A stretch of DNA of 64,000 bases from Bacteroidota bacterium (GTDB lineage Bacteria; Bacteroidota; Bacteroidia; Cytophagales; Cytophagaceae), in the NCBI GenBank assembly GCA_023428135.1, contig JAEYZG010000045.1:124001-188000 (forward strand), written 5' to 3'. Shown here piece after piece: positions 18,722-28,087 of the stretch. How positions within the stretch are numbered: the first letter of the stretch is position 1; every line of letters starts with the position of its first letter. The notes beneath the pieces were generated by a model. That model saw only the letters and a list, made by a program, of their open reading frames with translations. It searched no databases and was not told the DNA's origin. Made by a program: the position numbers and the translations under genes.

Positions 18722-18871
18722 TATTAATTTTTACTCAAAAAATATTTATCCGATCGACAATCGGCCATAAGCTTAAGATTATAGCAAATATTGAATTAAT
18801 TCTTTCAAATCATTTTTTTATATTTTTTTTGCCTTAGAGAGGCTGTCTCAGAATTTGAGGCAGCTTTTTTT
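18722..18871 (+). ncRNA. Candidate small RNA 3 or leader, about 150 nt
   Basis: Non-coding DNA between box 3 and a terminator-like hairpin: GCTGTCTCA/TGAGGCAGC (18842-18850, 18856-18864, one G-U pair) followed by seven T. A small CCGAT/ATCGG hairpin lies inside. It does not share the conserved blocks of RNAs 1 and 2. It could be a separate RNA or an attenuated leader of the second regulator gene, which starts about 250 bp further on. Confidence 0.35.
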
Positions 18872-19118
18872 ATGATGTAATTTCTTTTATAGCAATTCTG
18901 GGTAGGATTGTATTCTTTATACTATCTTTCAATTAGATCATTATAAATTCTTTTTTTTCCATTTCTTTTCAATATTCAATCTAATTATCCGTCCAGTCAT
19001 TTCTATTTTTTTAAAATACTTAAAAATAGGTATATTTACTCGCACAATGCATTTTCTAAGGTTGCATTTTTTAAATATAGTTATAAAATAATTTGTTAAA
19101 TTTTTGATAACATTTTTT

Positions 19119-19928
19119 ATGAAAAGTATCCAGCCAATTCAGACTAATCTAGAATATTACAGACAAGCAAGTAAAGCAATCTGGAAATATGTCCCTATAG
19201 ATATTATTCAATTTAAGACAAATGACAAACCGACAAATTTACCTCAGTTTCGATCACTTACTGCTTTATTCCCAAGTGTGGTATGTGCTATAGACATAAT
19301 TTCTAAAGAATATCTTTATGTAAGCAATAATATAGCAAGTACACTTGGATATTCCCCAGAGGAATTTTACTCAGAGGGCTTTCTTAAAACTATCAAACTT
19401 TTTCCTTTATCGCAGTTGGAAATTGTCCTTGAAAAAATCTTCCCCTTGATGTTTGAAACACTTGAAAAATATAGTACTACTGACAATGTTGAAGATATAA
19501 AAATTTCATATTGCACTTTGATTAATCACAAGGATGGTCATCAGCATTGGTTTCTGCATCAAATAACTGTTTTAGTAAAAGATGAAAATAATAAAGCCCA
19601 TATCTTAATTAAACAGGTAACAGATATTAATCATTATAAAACTGATGACAATATAATTTTTACTATAGATAAGAAAGATGCTCATGGGGTTTATCATAAT
19701 GTCTTTAAAAAATCTTTTCTATCCAAAGACGTAGAGCATGCTCTTTCGGAAAGAGAAATTGAAGTGCTTCATTTAATGGGTCAAGGGTATACCAGCAAAG
19801 AAATTGCAGATTCTTTATTTGTAAGTGAACATACCATTTATAAGCATAGAAAAAATATGCTTAAGAAGATGAATGTGAAAAGATCTGGTGATTTATTAAA
19901 GAAAGCCATGGCCTCAGGAATTATATAG
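19119..19928 (+). CDS. PAS-domain LuxR/NarL-type transcriptional regulator (copy 2)
   Basis: This protein of 269 residues from ATG 19119 is paralogous to the 17715 gene. It shares the PAS-like region (VVCAIDIISKEYLYVSNNIA onward, then IKQVTDINHY) and the C-terminal LuxR helix-turn-helix (LSEREIEVLHLMGQGYTSKE, then HTIYKHRKNMLKKMNVKRSG). A TTG five codons upstream at 19104 is in frame but an ATG is available, so I prefer 19119. It is probably cytoplasmic, with no receiver domain. A long leader of about 250 bp separates it from the hairpin at 18842. Likely target sites are the nearby 7-2-7 inverted repeats. The ligand is unknown. Confidence 0.88.
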   Translation: MKSIQPIQTNLEYYRQASKAIWKYVPIDIIQFKTNDKPTNLPQFRSLTALFPSVVCAIDIISKEYLYVSNNIASTLGYSPEEFYSEGFLKTIKLFPLSQLEIVLEKIFPLMFETLEKYSTTDNVEDIKISYCTLINHKDGHQHWFLHQITVLVKDENNKAHILIKQVTDINHYKTDDNIIFTIDKKDAHGVYHNVFKKSFLSKDVEHALSEREIEVLHLMGQGYTSKEIADSLFVSEHTIYKHRKNMLKKMNVKRSGDLLKKAMASGII

Positions 19929-20138
19929 ATTAATAATAGTTCTTACAGTTTTTCTCTCAGTTAAGAGATAAACATATAATAAACATCTATAATAAGTTTA
20001 TATATAATTCTTATTCCTAGGCTCTTTATGATTACAAAAGATGCTTATCATATATTTACATCTTTTCTATTTTTTTGAATTTGATTTTTCAAAACTCTTG
20101 ATTTAATTTTAAATTCTTAAAACTATATTTTACAAAAA

Positions 20139-20675
20139 ATGGAAAGAATACTTGGCGTTGGTTCCAGAGTTAATCACAATAGATTCGGCGAAGGAATAGT
20201 TGCCGGCACAAAACTGGGAAATTACAGGATCAGCTTTTTTGGAAAAGGAATTATTGAAATCCCAAAAGACTCTGAAGAAATAGAAATACTGGAGTTGCTT
20301 GCTCCTGAAGAACGAATGATCAGCACTGATGATGTTGAGACTACATTGATTGACATTCTAAGAAAATGGTCCGATCTGTCTGAGGTAGTACATATTGCAG
20401 ACAAATGGAAAAAAGGCACATTGGTTATAAAATCTTATGATGATTCGGTAAAGCCTAAGGAAGTACCTCTTGACACCTTCTTTCACAAAATCGTCATGCT
20501 AAGAGACAGATTAAGAGTTCTGGAACAAAAAATTAATGCACACCCTGTCATGACAGATAGTGAAAAGGTAGATATGCAACAGTACATCACTCGCATCTAT
20601 GGATCTTTAACAACATTCAATGTATTATTTAAAAATTCATCACAGGTGTTTGTTGGAGAGAAAGGAAAAGAATAA
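20139..20675 (+). CDS. Conserved hypothetical protein with an N-terminal SH3/Tudor-like segment
   Basis: This 178-residue protein has no signal peptide or membrane segment. The first about 45 residues (GVGSRVNHNRFGEGIVAGT then YRISFFGKGIIEIP) look like the small beta-barrel found in CarD- or UvrD C-terminal-type domains. The rest is charged and mostly helical (KIVMLRDRLRVLEQKI). I do not recognise a named family; the beta-barrel hints at nucleic-acid or polymerase contact but this is weak. It stands alone with its own leader and shares a terminator with the convergent endoglucanase gene. Confidence 0.65.
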   Translation: MERILGVGSRVNHNRFGEGIVAGTKLGNYRISFFGKGIIEIPKDSEEIEILELLAPEERMISTDDVETTLIDILRKWSDLSEVVHIADKWKKGTLVIKSYDDSVKPKEVPLDTFFHKIVMLRDRLRVLEQKINAHPVMTDSEKVDMQQYITRIYGSLTTFNVLFKNSSQVFVGEKGKE

Positions 20676-20721
20676 TAAAAACAGACACCTACCCTATTAA
20701 ATTTCACCATATCTTTTATAT

Positions 20722-20758
20722 AAAAATGCGGACCATGCCTAGCATGATCCGCATTTTT
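20722..20758. terminator. Bidirectional terminator between convergent genes
   Basis: Stem AAAAATGCGGA/TCCGCATTTTT (20722-20732, 20748-20758) continues after one mismatch into CATGC/GCATG. It has A-rich and T-rich flanks on both sides and lies between the convergent 20139 and 20777 genes. Confidence 0.88.
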
Positions 20759-20776
20759 ATATGGGACTAATAATTT

Positions 20777-23700
20777 TTACTTTATCTTAATCATCCTTAC
20801 TGCCTCCTTTTTACCTGAAGCATAGATTACTTTTAAAATATATGCCCCCTGCTCCAGATCTCCTCCCAGAATAATTTCTCGTCCTCCAGAAACTCTTCCT
20901 TCTGAAAGAATCTCTTCTCCCAGAAGATTTATAACCGAATAACTTTCGATGTCTTCATTTACCACAAATTTGAAATCAGCATTACTAGGATTAGGACATA
21001 GTTTCAACTGTGACGACGATGATCCCGAATGAATTCCGGATACAACCGGAGCTACATTAATTGTCACAGGAACTGACGGCATCTTTGCTCCATTGTCATC
21101 TGTTGCTACTGCAATAATTGTATAAATACCATCTCCCGGATCTAACCATGTAAATTCATATGGAGCATTAACTGCAGTACCTAAGAGTTTACTTCCGATG
21201 TAAAATTCAACTTTTGACAACTGTCCGTCTACGTCTGAAGCGTCTGCTGTTAAAATTATATCTTCCGAAGCTGGTAGTATAGCGTTATTTCTCGGAGATG
21301 TGATTTTTACCGCTGGTGGCTGGTTTGTTACACCCGTCAATAGTAACGGAGATGATACTGTCACTCCTCCATGGCTATCTGTGACCTTAACAGTAATGCT
21401 ATATGAGCCCGCTCCTGGTACAGTCCAGTTAATATTAAAAGGAGCCATAGTGGAAGTTCCTATTAAAACTGTTCCATTATAGTAATCAACCTTTGTTACA
21501 CTTCCATCAGGATCACTTACAGAAATGTCAAAATTAACAGATGAACCGATTTTAATTGAACTGTTGTTTAGTGGAGCATTTATCACTACAACCGGAGGTT
21601 GATTTTCATTCACTGTAAATGATACTGCTGAACTAGTTGTCGTTCCTCCATTATCATCTGTTGCTTTGGCCGTAATAGAATATGTACCGACAGTCAGATC
21701 AGACATTGTATAGCTATACGGGGCGACAAGATCGGTTGCTATCAGTACAGCTCCTGAGTAAAATTCCACTTTAGTAACTGAACCATCTGAATCTATAGCA
21801 TCAACATTTAATACAACAGAAGCCGGAGCTACAAACGCTGCATTGTTTGCAGGTGATGTTATGGTAACCAAAGGTGGCTGATTTACTTTCAATAAAACAG
21901 GAGAAGAAATTGTTACCCCACCTTTATCATCAGTAGCTTTAGCTGTAATGGTGTAACTTCCGGCATGTACAGGAGTCCAAGTGAAACTATATGGAGCTGT
22001 CAAATCAGACCCAAACAAAGTCGATCCGTTATAAAACTCAACTTTTGAAATTATTCCATCCGCATCAGAAGCATCGACGGTAATAGTAATATCCGCTGGA
22101 GATAAAAAGGATGCATTATTAAGAGGAGAGGTAATTGAAATCAGAGGATCCTGATTCACAACAAGAGTTATAGCTGAAGAGGTTGAAACTCCCCCTTTAT
22201 CATCTGTAGCTTTTGCAGTTAAAGTATAAGTGCCTGCTGTAAGACTTGGTATAGTATAAGTATAAGGTGATGTAATATCACTTCCAAGTAATGTGGCTCC
22301 ATTATAAAACTCAACCTTAACTACAGATCCATCAGTATCAGCGGCAGAAGCTGTCAACAAAACATTTGAAGCCGGAGCCTGAAGAACTGTATTATTTGCA
22401 GGGGTCGTCAATGCAACAGATGGAAGTTTATTAGCATTCACAACAACTGTAACAGGCGCACTTTCCGTTGATGCTCCGCTATTGTCTGTTGCTTTTACAG
22501 TAATCGTATATGTACCTTCAGCAACATTATTCCAGTTGAAAGAATATGGAGACGTTGCATCGCTTCCTAATAAAGTGCTTCCACTATAAAACTCAACCTT
22601 GGAAATATTGCCATCTGGATCAGTTGCATTTGCAGTGATTGTAAATGATGCTGCTGCAACATAAGCAGTATTATTTGCAGGAGCTGTAATATTTACTATT
22701 GGAGCTTTATTACCAGCAGCTATGTCAACATAATTAAGGTTTATCTCATCGGAATCGAAAACGATCTTCATGATTTGTTTTCCGGCAGTTAAAGAAATTG
22801 CAGGAACGGTAACTGTTTGCCAAGCCTGAAAATCACCTGTATTTGGAACCTTAATCACGCCCGTAACATTTACACCATTCATTTCAATATGCATGGTCTT
22901 ACCAGCAGCAGTAGCGGCCACTCTTACTTTAAAATCGTATTTTCCAGTCTCTGACACATCCACAGAATACTCCAGCCATTCACCTTCAACTGTCCAACCG
23001 ATATTATATCCTCCCCCCACATCAGTTGATGCTTCAATATCAACATCGTCTGTTCTGAAAGCCTCCCCCCTGTTACCTTCATCAGAATCAAAATATCCAA
23101 GGCCACTTCCTCCCAGATCATAATTTTCAGCTTCTATTCTTCCAGGAATAGGCCAAGCTTTACCGCCATATGGAGATTGAGGAACTGTTACAGTAATCTT
23201 TACAGCAGTCGAGGTACCAATACCTCCTTTGTCATCAGTCGCCTTTGCAGTGACTGTATAAGTTCCAGCAGCAACTGCTGGCCAGGTGTATGTATAAGGA
23301 GAAGTAGTTGCTGAGCCTAACAATGTGGTTCCATTATAAAATTCTACTTTACTGACCGTGCCATCAGCATCTGCAGCACTAGCAGTAAGTATTATATTTG
23401 TACCTCCTTCAAAAGTAGCATTGTTTTGCGGAGCTGTGATTGAAACTGTTGGAACTTTGTTTGGAATTACAACGACAGTGATTGCCGCTGAAGTAGTTGT
23501 TGCTCCACCATTATCCGTAGCTTTAGCTGTAATGCTATAGGTTCCAGCAACTACTCCTGTCCAGGTATAAGAATAAGGAGATGTAGTTGAGGCTCCAATC
23601 AATGTGGTTCCGTTATAAAATTCCACTTTGCTGATTACCCCATCTTCATCTGCAGCATTTGCAGTGAGTGAAATACTTGCTCCGGCTGCAAAAGAAGCAT

Positions 23701-24739
23701 TATTTGCAGGTGCGGTAATTGAAACTGTCGGCGCAGTATTTACGACACAGGAAATAAAATTGTCAGCAACTGATAATTTAGTTTTCATATATGCTCCTGA
23801 TGTGGAAAGATCATTCCAGGCATCCGCATCACAGGCTCCAGGCTTAAGAGCTGCTGAAGCTTCCGCTTTATCACAATAACTCCAGTTGATCCAGCTTATT
23901 TTCTTTGAATTCATCCAACTGATCCAGTTATCGAATTCGGAAAGGTAAGGACCACCGTTACCACTTGCATCAGAAGAACCACACTCAGTTACAAAAAGCG
24001 CTTTTCCCTTTGCGATGGCAGCATCTCCTTTTTGTCTTAAAGACGCACCGTGCGTACCACTATAAAAATGTAGTGAATACATCAGGTTTTCATAGTTTAA
24101 AGGATCATTGGCTGCAATGTCAACATCCTGACTCCAGTTTGGAGTACCTACAATTATAATTGTACTTGGATCAATTGCTCTGATTACAGGAATCACCGCA
24201 TTTGCATATGTCTTTACTGTAGACCAGCTGACACCATTTGGTTCATTACAGATTTCAAACAACACGTGTTTTTTTCCACCATGTTTAGTTGCCATATAAG
24301 CCCAAAAATCTTTGGCTTCGGTAAGATTAGCATTCGGATCGCCAGGAGTCAGCACATGCCAGTCAATCATACAATAGATACCTCTTTTCTCACATTCATC
24401 TACCCAGGTATCTATATATGTTTTCCAGTAAGAAGGGTCTGTTATATAACCCTCTTCTCGCACATACATGGCCAGACGAAAGATATCTATTCCCCAGTTG
24501 TTGGCAAGCTCGTCGAGTGCGGAAGTCTTCATACAATTAGCAAACCATTGCATACCATGCGAACTGAAGCCTTTAAGTTGTACAGGATTTCCGCATTCGT
24601 TTGTCAATTGAGATCCAACCACCTTTAGTTTACCATTCATCGCCACAGGCGATCCTGCAGGAACTTGAGCAAAGCTATTCTGCCAGCAAAAAAATAATAT
24701 TAGAAAAGCGATATTTCTAATGAAGGAGAAGTGCTTCAT
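20777..24739 (-). CDS. Secreted GH5 endoglucanase with Ig-like repeats, CBM6 and T9SS sorting domain
   Basis: This is a 1320-residue secreted modular enzyme. A signal peptide (1-24) is followed by a GH5 catalytic domain (about 30-330) with acid/base Glu166 in FEICNEPNG and nucleophile Glu252 in FVTECGSS; WHV and HFY substrate-site motifs are also present. Two Ig-like modules (about 336-525), a CBM6-type carbohydrate-binding module (about 530-680, starting IEAENYDLGG) and six more Ig-like modules (about 680-1230) come next, each with a (V/I)xITxPxNN start and a DxDGxxxKVEFYxG core. The last about 75 residues (LCPNPSNADF to the C-terminus) are a type A T9SS sorting domain. GH5 enzymes of this kind cleave beta-1,4-glucans such as cellulose; surface anchoring through T9SS fits contact-dependent cellulose digestion in Cytophaga-like bacteria. 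The exact specificity is not determined by sequence. Confidence 0.93.
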   Translation of the reverse strand: MKHFSFIRNIAFLILFFCWQNSFAQVPAGSPVAMNGKLKVVGSQLTNECGNPVQLKGFSSHGMQWFANCMKTSALDELANNWGIDIFRLAMYVREEGYITDPSYWKTYIDTWVDECEKRGIYCMIDWHVLTPGDPNANLTEAKDFWAYMATKHGGKKHVLFEICNEPNGVSWSTVKTYANAVIPVIRAIDPSTIIIVGTPNWSQDVDIAANDPLNYENLMYSLHFYSGTHGASLRQKGDAAIAKGKALFVTECGSSDASGNGGPYLSEFDNWISWMNSKKISWINWSYCDKAEASAALKPGACDADAWNDLSTSGAYMKTKLSVADNFISCVVNTAPTVSITAPANNASFAAGASISLTANAADEDGVISKVEFYNGTTLIGASTTSPYSYTWTGVVAGTYSITAKATDNGGATTTSAAITVVVIPNKVPTVSITAPQNNATFEGGTNIILTASAADADGTVSKVEFYNGTTLLGSATTSPYTYTWPAVAAGTYTVTAKATDDKGGIGTSTAVKITVTVPQSPYGGKAWPIPGRIEAENYDLGGSGLGYFDSDEGNRGEAFRTDDVDIEASTDVGGGYNIGWTVEGEWLEYSVDVSETGKYDFKVRVAATAAGKTMHIEMNGVNVTGVIKVPNTGDFQAWQTVTVPAISLTAGKQIMKIVFDSDEINLNYVDIAAGNKAPIVNITAPANNTAYVAAASFTITANATDPDGNISKVEFYSGSTLLGSDATSPYSFNWNNVAEGTYTITVKATDNSGASTESAPVTVVVNANKLPSVALTTPANNTVLQAPASNVLLTASAADTDGSVVKVEFYNGATLLGSDITSPYTYTIPSLTAGTYTLTAKATDDKGGVSTSSAITLVVNQDPLISITSPLNNASFLSPADITITVDASDADGIISKVEFYNGSTLFGSDLTAPYSFTWTPVHAGSYTITAKATDDKGGVTISSPVLLKVNQPPLVTITSPANNAAFVAPASVVLNVDAIDSDGSVTKVEFYSGAVLIATDLVAPYSYTMSDLTVGTYSITAKATDDNGGTTTSSAVSFTVNENQPPVVVINAPLNNSSIKIGSSVNFDISVSDPDGSVTKVDYYNGTVLIGTSTMAPFNINWTVPGAGSYSITVKVTDSHGGVTVSSPLLLTGVTNQPPAVKITSPRNNAILPASEDIILTADASDVDGQLSKVEFYIGSKLLGTAVNAPYEFTWLDPGDGIYTIIAVATDDNGAKMPSVPVTINVAPVVSGIHSGSSSSQLKLCPNPSNADFKFVVNEDIESYSVINLLGEEILSEGRVSGGREIILGGDLEQGAYILKVIYASGKKEAVRMIKIK

Positions 24740-25251
24740 AAATTGAATGTTTTTAATTTTAATTTGTAAAATTTCCAGATTTAAAACTACAAATGCAATT
24801 ATTGTTTATTTTATTCGACAAAAAAATTGAATCCTTCAAGCATAATATATGATTATACAAAGAAAAAATACAATATAAAAATGATAAAGCTAAATGATGC
24901 TAAACATCTTATATTTCAAATTGAATAAAAAATATTAACACAATACAAACAGCAAAAAAAATATGAAATAATGTAACTTTTCGATTAATGGTGCTTTTAT
25001 CACTATCTTTCATTAGCAGGAGTTGCCAATATTGATCAACGCGTTAATATCGTCTACCCTCTGTGGTGACAATAAAAATCCAAATTCAAACACCAGAAAG
25101 AAATTTTATAGGGTGACAGACAAGATTAGATTAAACATTTCCATTGACCTCCAGTTTTTGAATTAAAGAGGTTAATACAGAGTACAAAAGATGACTTGTC
25201 CGGAGATTAAGAATCCGGTGATTCTTTTCCGGACAAGTTCACTAAAAGGGT
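24740..25251. other. Non-coding region upstream of the endoglucanase
   Basis: About 510 bp, strongly AT-rich, between the endoglucanase start and the stop of the GH63-like gene, both on the minus strand. It should hold the endoglucanase promoter. Apart from the hairpin at 25194-25238 I see nothing convincing. Confidence 0.55.
25194..25238 (-). terminator. Large hairpin after the GH63-like gene
   Basis: Perfect arms ACTTGTCCGG/CCGGACAAGT (25194-25203, 25229-25238) enclose a second stem AAGAAT/ATTCTT. It lies 14 bp after the stop of the 25252 gene on the minus strand. The T-tract is poor, so termination is likely but not certain. Confidence 0.55.
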
Positions 25252-27903
25252 CTACGCTTTTTTTTGATTCAGGAATTCATATTTCTGAGATATCAATTCA
25301 CTTATAAGTCCTGTCCATCCTGTCTGATGAGAAGCCCCAAGGCCTTTGCCCGAATCACCGTGGAAATATTCGTAAAAAAGGATATAGTCTTTAAAATTAG
25401 GATCTTTGTTTAATTTGTCAACATTGCCAAATACAGGTCTTTTGCCTTCTGCATTCATTGTAAACAACTTAATGAGACGATCTCCGAGATGATGGGCAAT
25501 CTCATTAAGACTTAACAATTTCCCTGAACCTACAGGGTATTCAACTTTATAATCATCACCGAAATAATGGTAAAATTTATTCAGTGATTCAATCAGGAGG
25601 AAATTCACAGGAAACCATATTGGTCCTCGCCAGTTAGAGTTTCCTCCAAACAGCTTTGAATCTGATTCTCCGGGAAGATAACTCACAGAGAATAAATTAT
25701 CATTGACCTTTATTTCATAAGGCTTATCCTTATGGTATTTAGATAAAGCACGGATACCATAATCAGACAAAAATTCCTTTTCATCCAATGCTCTTTGTAA
25801 TAAGTTTTTCAGCCTTGCACCTCTAAGCAATGAAAGCAGTCTTGTCTCACCCTTCCCTGCTTCATACCATCTGGAAATCAAGACAGAAAGATCAGGACGA
25901 TTTTCCAGCACCCATTCCAATCTCCTTTTAAAATCCGGAAGATCAGATACCATTTCCGGCTCTATAGTTTCCACAGCAAACATAGGAATCAGACCTACCA
26001 TTGACCTGATCTTCATTGGTATGCTTTCTCCTTCCGGCTTGTGAAGCACATCATAAAAGAACTCATCCTCATTATCCCAAAGGCTGATACCTTCACCCGC
26101 AATATTGGTAATGGCTCCGGCGATATAAAGAAAATGTTCGAAGAATTTTGTAGCCAGATCCTGATAAACAGGTCTTACCATAGCCAGTTCAGTGCTTATC
26201 TTAAGAAGGTTTAATGAATACATGGCCATCCAGCTTGTACCATCAGCCTGCTCAAGATATCCACCCGTTGGTAGCTTCTGACTTCTGTCAAATACACCAA
26301 TATTATCGAGGCCCAGGAAGCCCCCTTCAAAGATATTGTTACCGCTTATGTCTTTTTGATTTACCCACCATGTAAAATTAAGCAGAAGTTTATGAAGAAC
26401 TTTTTCCAGAAAATCATAATCACCTTTTCCGGTAAACTCTTTATCAATCTGATATACTTTATATGCTGCCCATGCATGAACAGGGGGATTGACATCACTG
26501 AAGTTCCATTCATATGCGGGAATCTGTCCATTGGGATGCATATAATATTCTCTCAGCAGCACTACCAATTGCCTCTTTGCAAAATTAGGATCTAACCGAG
26601 CAAGAGGTACACAATGGAATGCAAGATCCCAAGCGGCATACCATGGGTATTCCCATTTATCAGGCATTGAGATAATATTGGAATTACTCAGATGCCTCCA
26701 TTGACTGTTTCTTTTATGCTTCCTTTCTTTAGGAGGTGCTGGTTGCCCTGGATCACCTTCCAGCCATTGATTTACATTAAAGTAATAAAACTGTTTACTC
26801 CATAACATTCCTGCATAAGATTGTCGCTGGATCATCCTCAACTCAGGGTCTGCTACGTTTTTCTGCAGGTCATTGTAAAACGCATCCGCTTCATTCAGCC
26901 TCAACCTGAATATATCATCAAACTCATCAAACGCCCCATGATGTGGCTTATCCGCAAGTCTGAGTTTGATCACTTTTGTTTCTCCAGGTTCAAAATCAAG
27001 TTCATAAAACGCTGAAGCTTTTGTCCCCTCTTTAAAATTTACAGCCTCAGCCTTACCCTCAACGATAAAATCATTAATACCATCTTTACAATAAGCAGCA
27101 GAGTTGGCAAAATTGTATAGTCTTTTATAGTTGGTCTCATTATCACAGAAGAGGAATCTTCTATGATTTTCTGCATACAAATGAAAAGTTTTATCGCGTC
27201 TGTAATTTATGCTGATTTCATCATTGGAAACAGCTTGCATGGCTGGTTTAAAGATTTTTTTGTCCCAGGCCCATGTATTTCTTAGCCAAACTGTAGGTAA
27301 AACAGTGAGTTTGCAATGATCAGATCCCCTGTTGGTAATACTTATCTTTATTAAAATATCTTCCTTGTCAGCCTTTGCATATTCGATGAAAACATCATAG
27401 TAACGATCGTCATCGAAAACGCCGGTTTCCAGAATTTCATATTCCGGATCTGCTTTTGTCCGTTTTCCGTTCTCTTCAACTATTTTAGAATAAGGGAATG
27501 CTCTTTGAGGATACTTGTAGAGCATTTTCATGTAAGAATGAGAAGGTGTATTATCCAGATAATAATATAACTCTTTGCAGTCTTCTCCATGATTTCCTTC
27601 GTTCCCGGAAAGACCATAGAGTCTCTCTTTCAGTATAGGATCTTTACCATTCCAGAGAGCAAGAGCAAAACAAAGTAATGATTTATTATCTGAAATACCT
27701 GCAATACCTTCCTCACCCCATCTATAGGCTCTGCTTCTGGCCATATCATGCGAGACAAATTCCCAGGCACTGCCGGAAGCACTATAATCTTCCCTTACAG
27801 TACCCCATTGCCGTTCTGTTAAATACGGTCCCCACTTTTTCCATCCGATACTTTCTCTGTATTGTTTAACACGCTCCCTTTCAGGATTCCAACTATTTTC
27901 CAT
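25252..27903 (-). CDS. GH63-like glucosidase (mannosyl-oligosaccharide glucosidase family)
   Basis: This 883-residue protein has no signal peptide, so it is probably cytoplasmic. The start WNPERERVKQYRESIGWKKW and the following RQWGTVREDYSASGSAWEF are characteristic of the bacterial GH63-like group. A beta-rich N-terminal half (to about residue 330) is followed by an (alpha/alpha)6-barrel-like half with WEYPWYAAWDLAFHCVPLA, DGTSWMAMYSLNLLKI and NWRGPIWFPVNFLLIESL, which hold the expected acidic catalytic positions. Family members act on alpha-glucosidic linkages, including short alpha-glucosides; the substrate here is unknown. It is preceded by a fairly long gap and is probably transcribed alone. 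Confidence 0.82.
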   Translation of the reverse strand: MENSWNPERERVKQYRESIGWKKWGPYLTERQWGTVREDYSASGSAWEFVSHDMARSRAYRWGEEGIAGISDNKSLLCFALALWNGKDPILKERLYGLSGNEGNHGEDCKELYYYLDNTPSHSYMKMLYKYPQRAFPYSKIVEENGKRTKADPEYEILETGVFDDDRYYDVFIEYAKADKEDILIKISITNRGSDHCKLTVLPTVWLRNTWAWDKKIFKPAMQAVSNDEISINYRRDKTFHLYAENHRRFLFCDNETNYKRLYNFANSAAYCKDGINDFIVEGKAEAVNFKEGTKASAFYELDFEPGETKVIKLRLADKPHHGAFDEFDDIFRLRLNEADAFYNDLQKNVADPELRMIQRQSYAGMLWSKQFYYFNVNQWLEGDPGQPAPPKERKHKRNSQWRHLSNSNIISMPDKWEYPWYAAWDLAFHCVPLARLDPNFAKRQLVVLLREYYMHPNGQIPAYEWNFSDVNPPVHAWAAYKVYQIDKEFTGKGDYDFLEKVLHKLLLNFTWWVNQKDISGNNIFEGGFLGLDNIGVFDRSQKLPTGGYLEQADGTSWMAMYSLNLLKISTELAMVRPVYQDLATKFFEHFLYIAGAITNIAGEGISLWDNEDEFFYDVLHKPEGESIPMKIRSMVGLIPMFAVETIEPEMVSDLPDFKRRLEWVLENRPDLSVLISRWYEAGKGETRLLSLLRGARLKNLLQRALDEKEFLSDYGIRALSKYHKDKPYEIKVNDNLFSVSYLPGESDSKLFGGNSNWRGPIWFPVNFLLIESLNKFYHYFGDDYKVEYPVGSGKLLSLNEIAHHLGDRLIKLFTMNAEGKRPVFGNVDKLNKDPNFKDYILFYEYFHGDSGKGLGASHQTGWTGLISELISQKYEFLNQKKA

Positions 27904-28053
27904 TGATTAAATATAAAAAATGATTCACTAAATCAAATAAAAACATTGGGCTCATGCCCTATGCTGATATATCTTTAATATCACTCGACTTTTAACATCC
28001 ACTTACAAGTTTTTTCCTCGCTCAAAATTTAAAAATCATCTGTGGCGGAAAGT

Positions 28054-28075
28054 GAGACGCCAGGTATGGCGTCTC
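28054..28075. repeat. REP-like palindromic hairpin
   Basis: GAGACGCCA and TGGCGTCTC form perfect 9-bp arms around a 4-base loop between two minus-strand genes. There is no T-tract on either side. It resembles dispersed GAGACGCC-type intergenic palindromes known from many bacteria; no second full copy was seen in this window. Confidence 0.5.
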
Positions 28076-28087
28076 TACAGCTTTAGC

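Noticed and set aside
18841..18871. GGCTGTCTCAGAATTTGAGGC read as a transposon end
   Set aside because: It resembles known IS inverted repeats, but no transposase, second end or target duplication is near; a terminator explains it better.
22893..23123. Several 60-80-residue plus-strand frames antisense to the endoglucanase repeats
   Set aside because: They recur because the Ig-like modules repeat; they are codon shadows of the minus-strand gene.
20777..24739. The repeated Ig-like modules as a CRISPR or satellite array
   Set aside because: The repeats are protein-coding modules of about 285 bp with diverged DNA, not short direct repeats with spacers.
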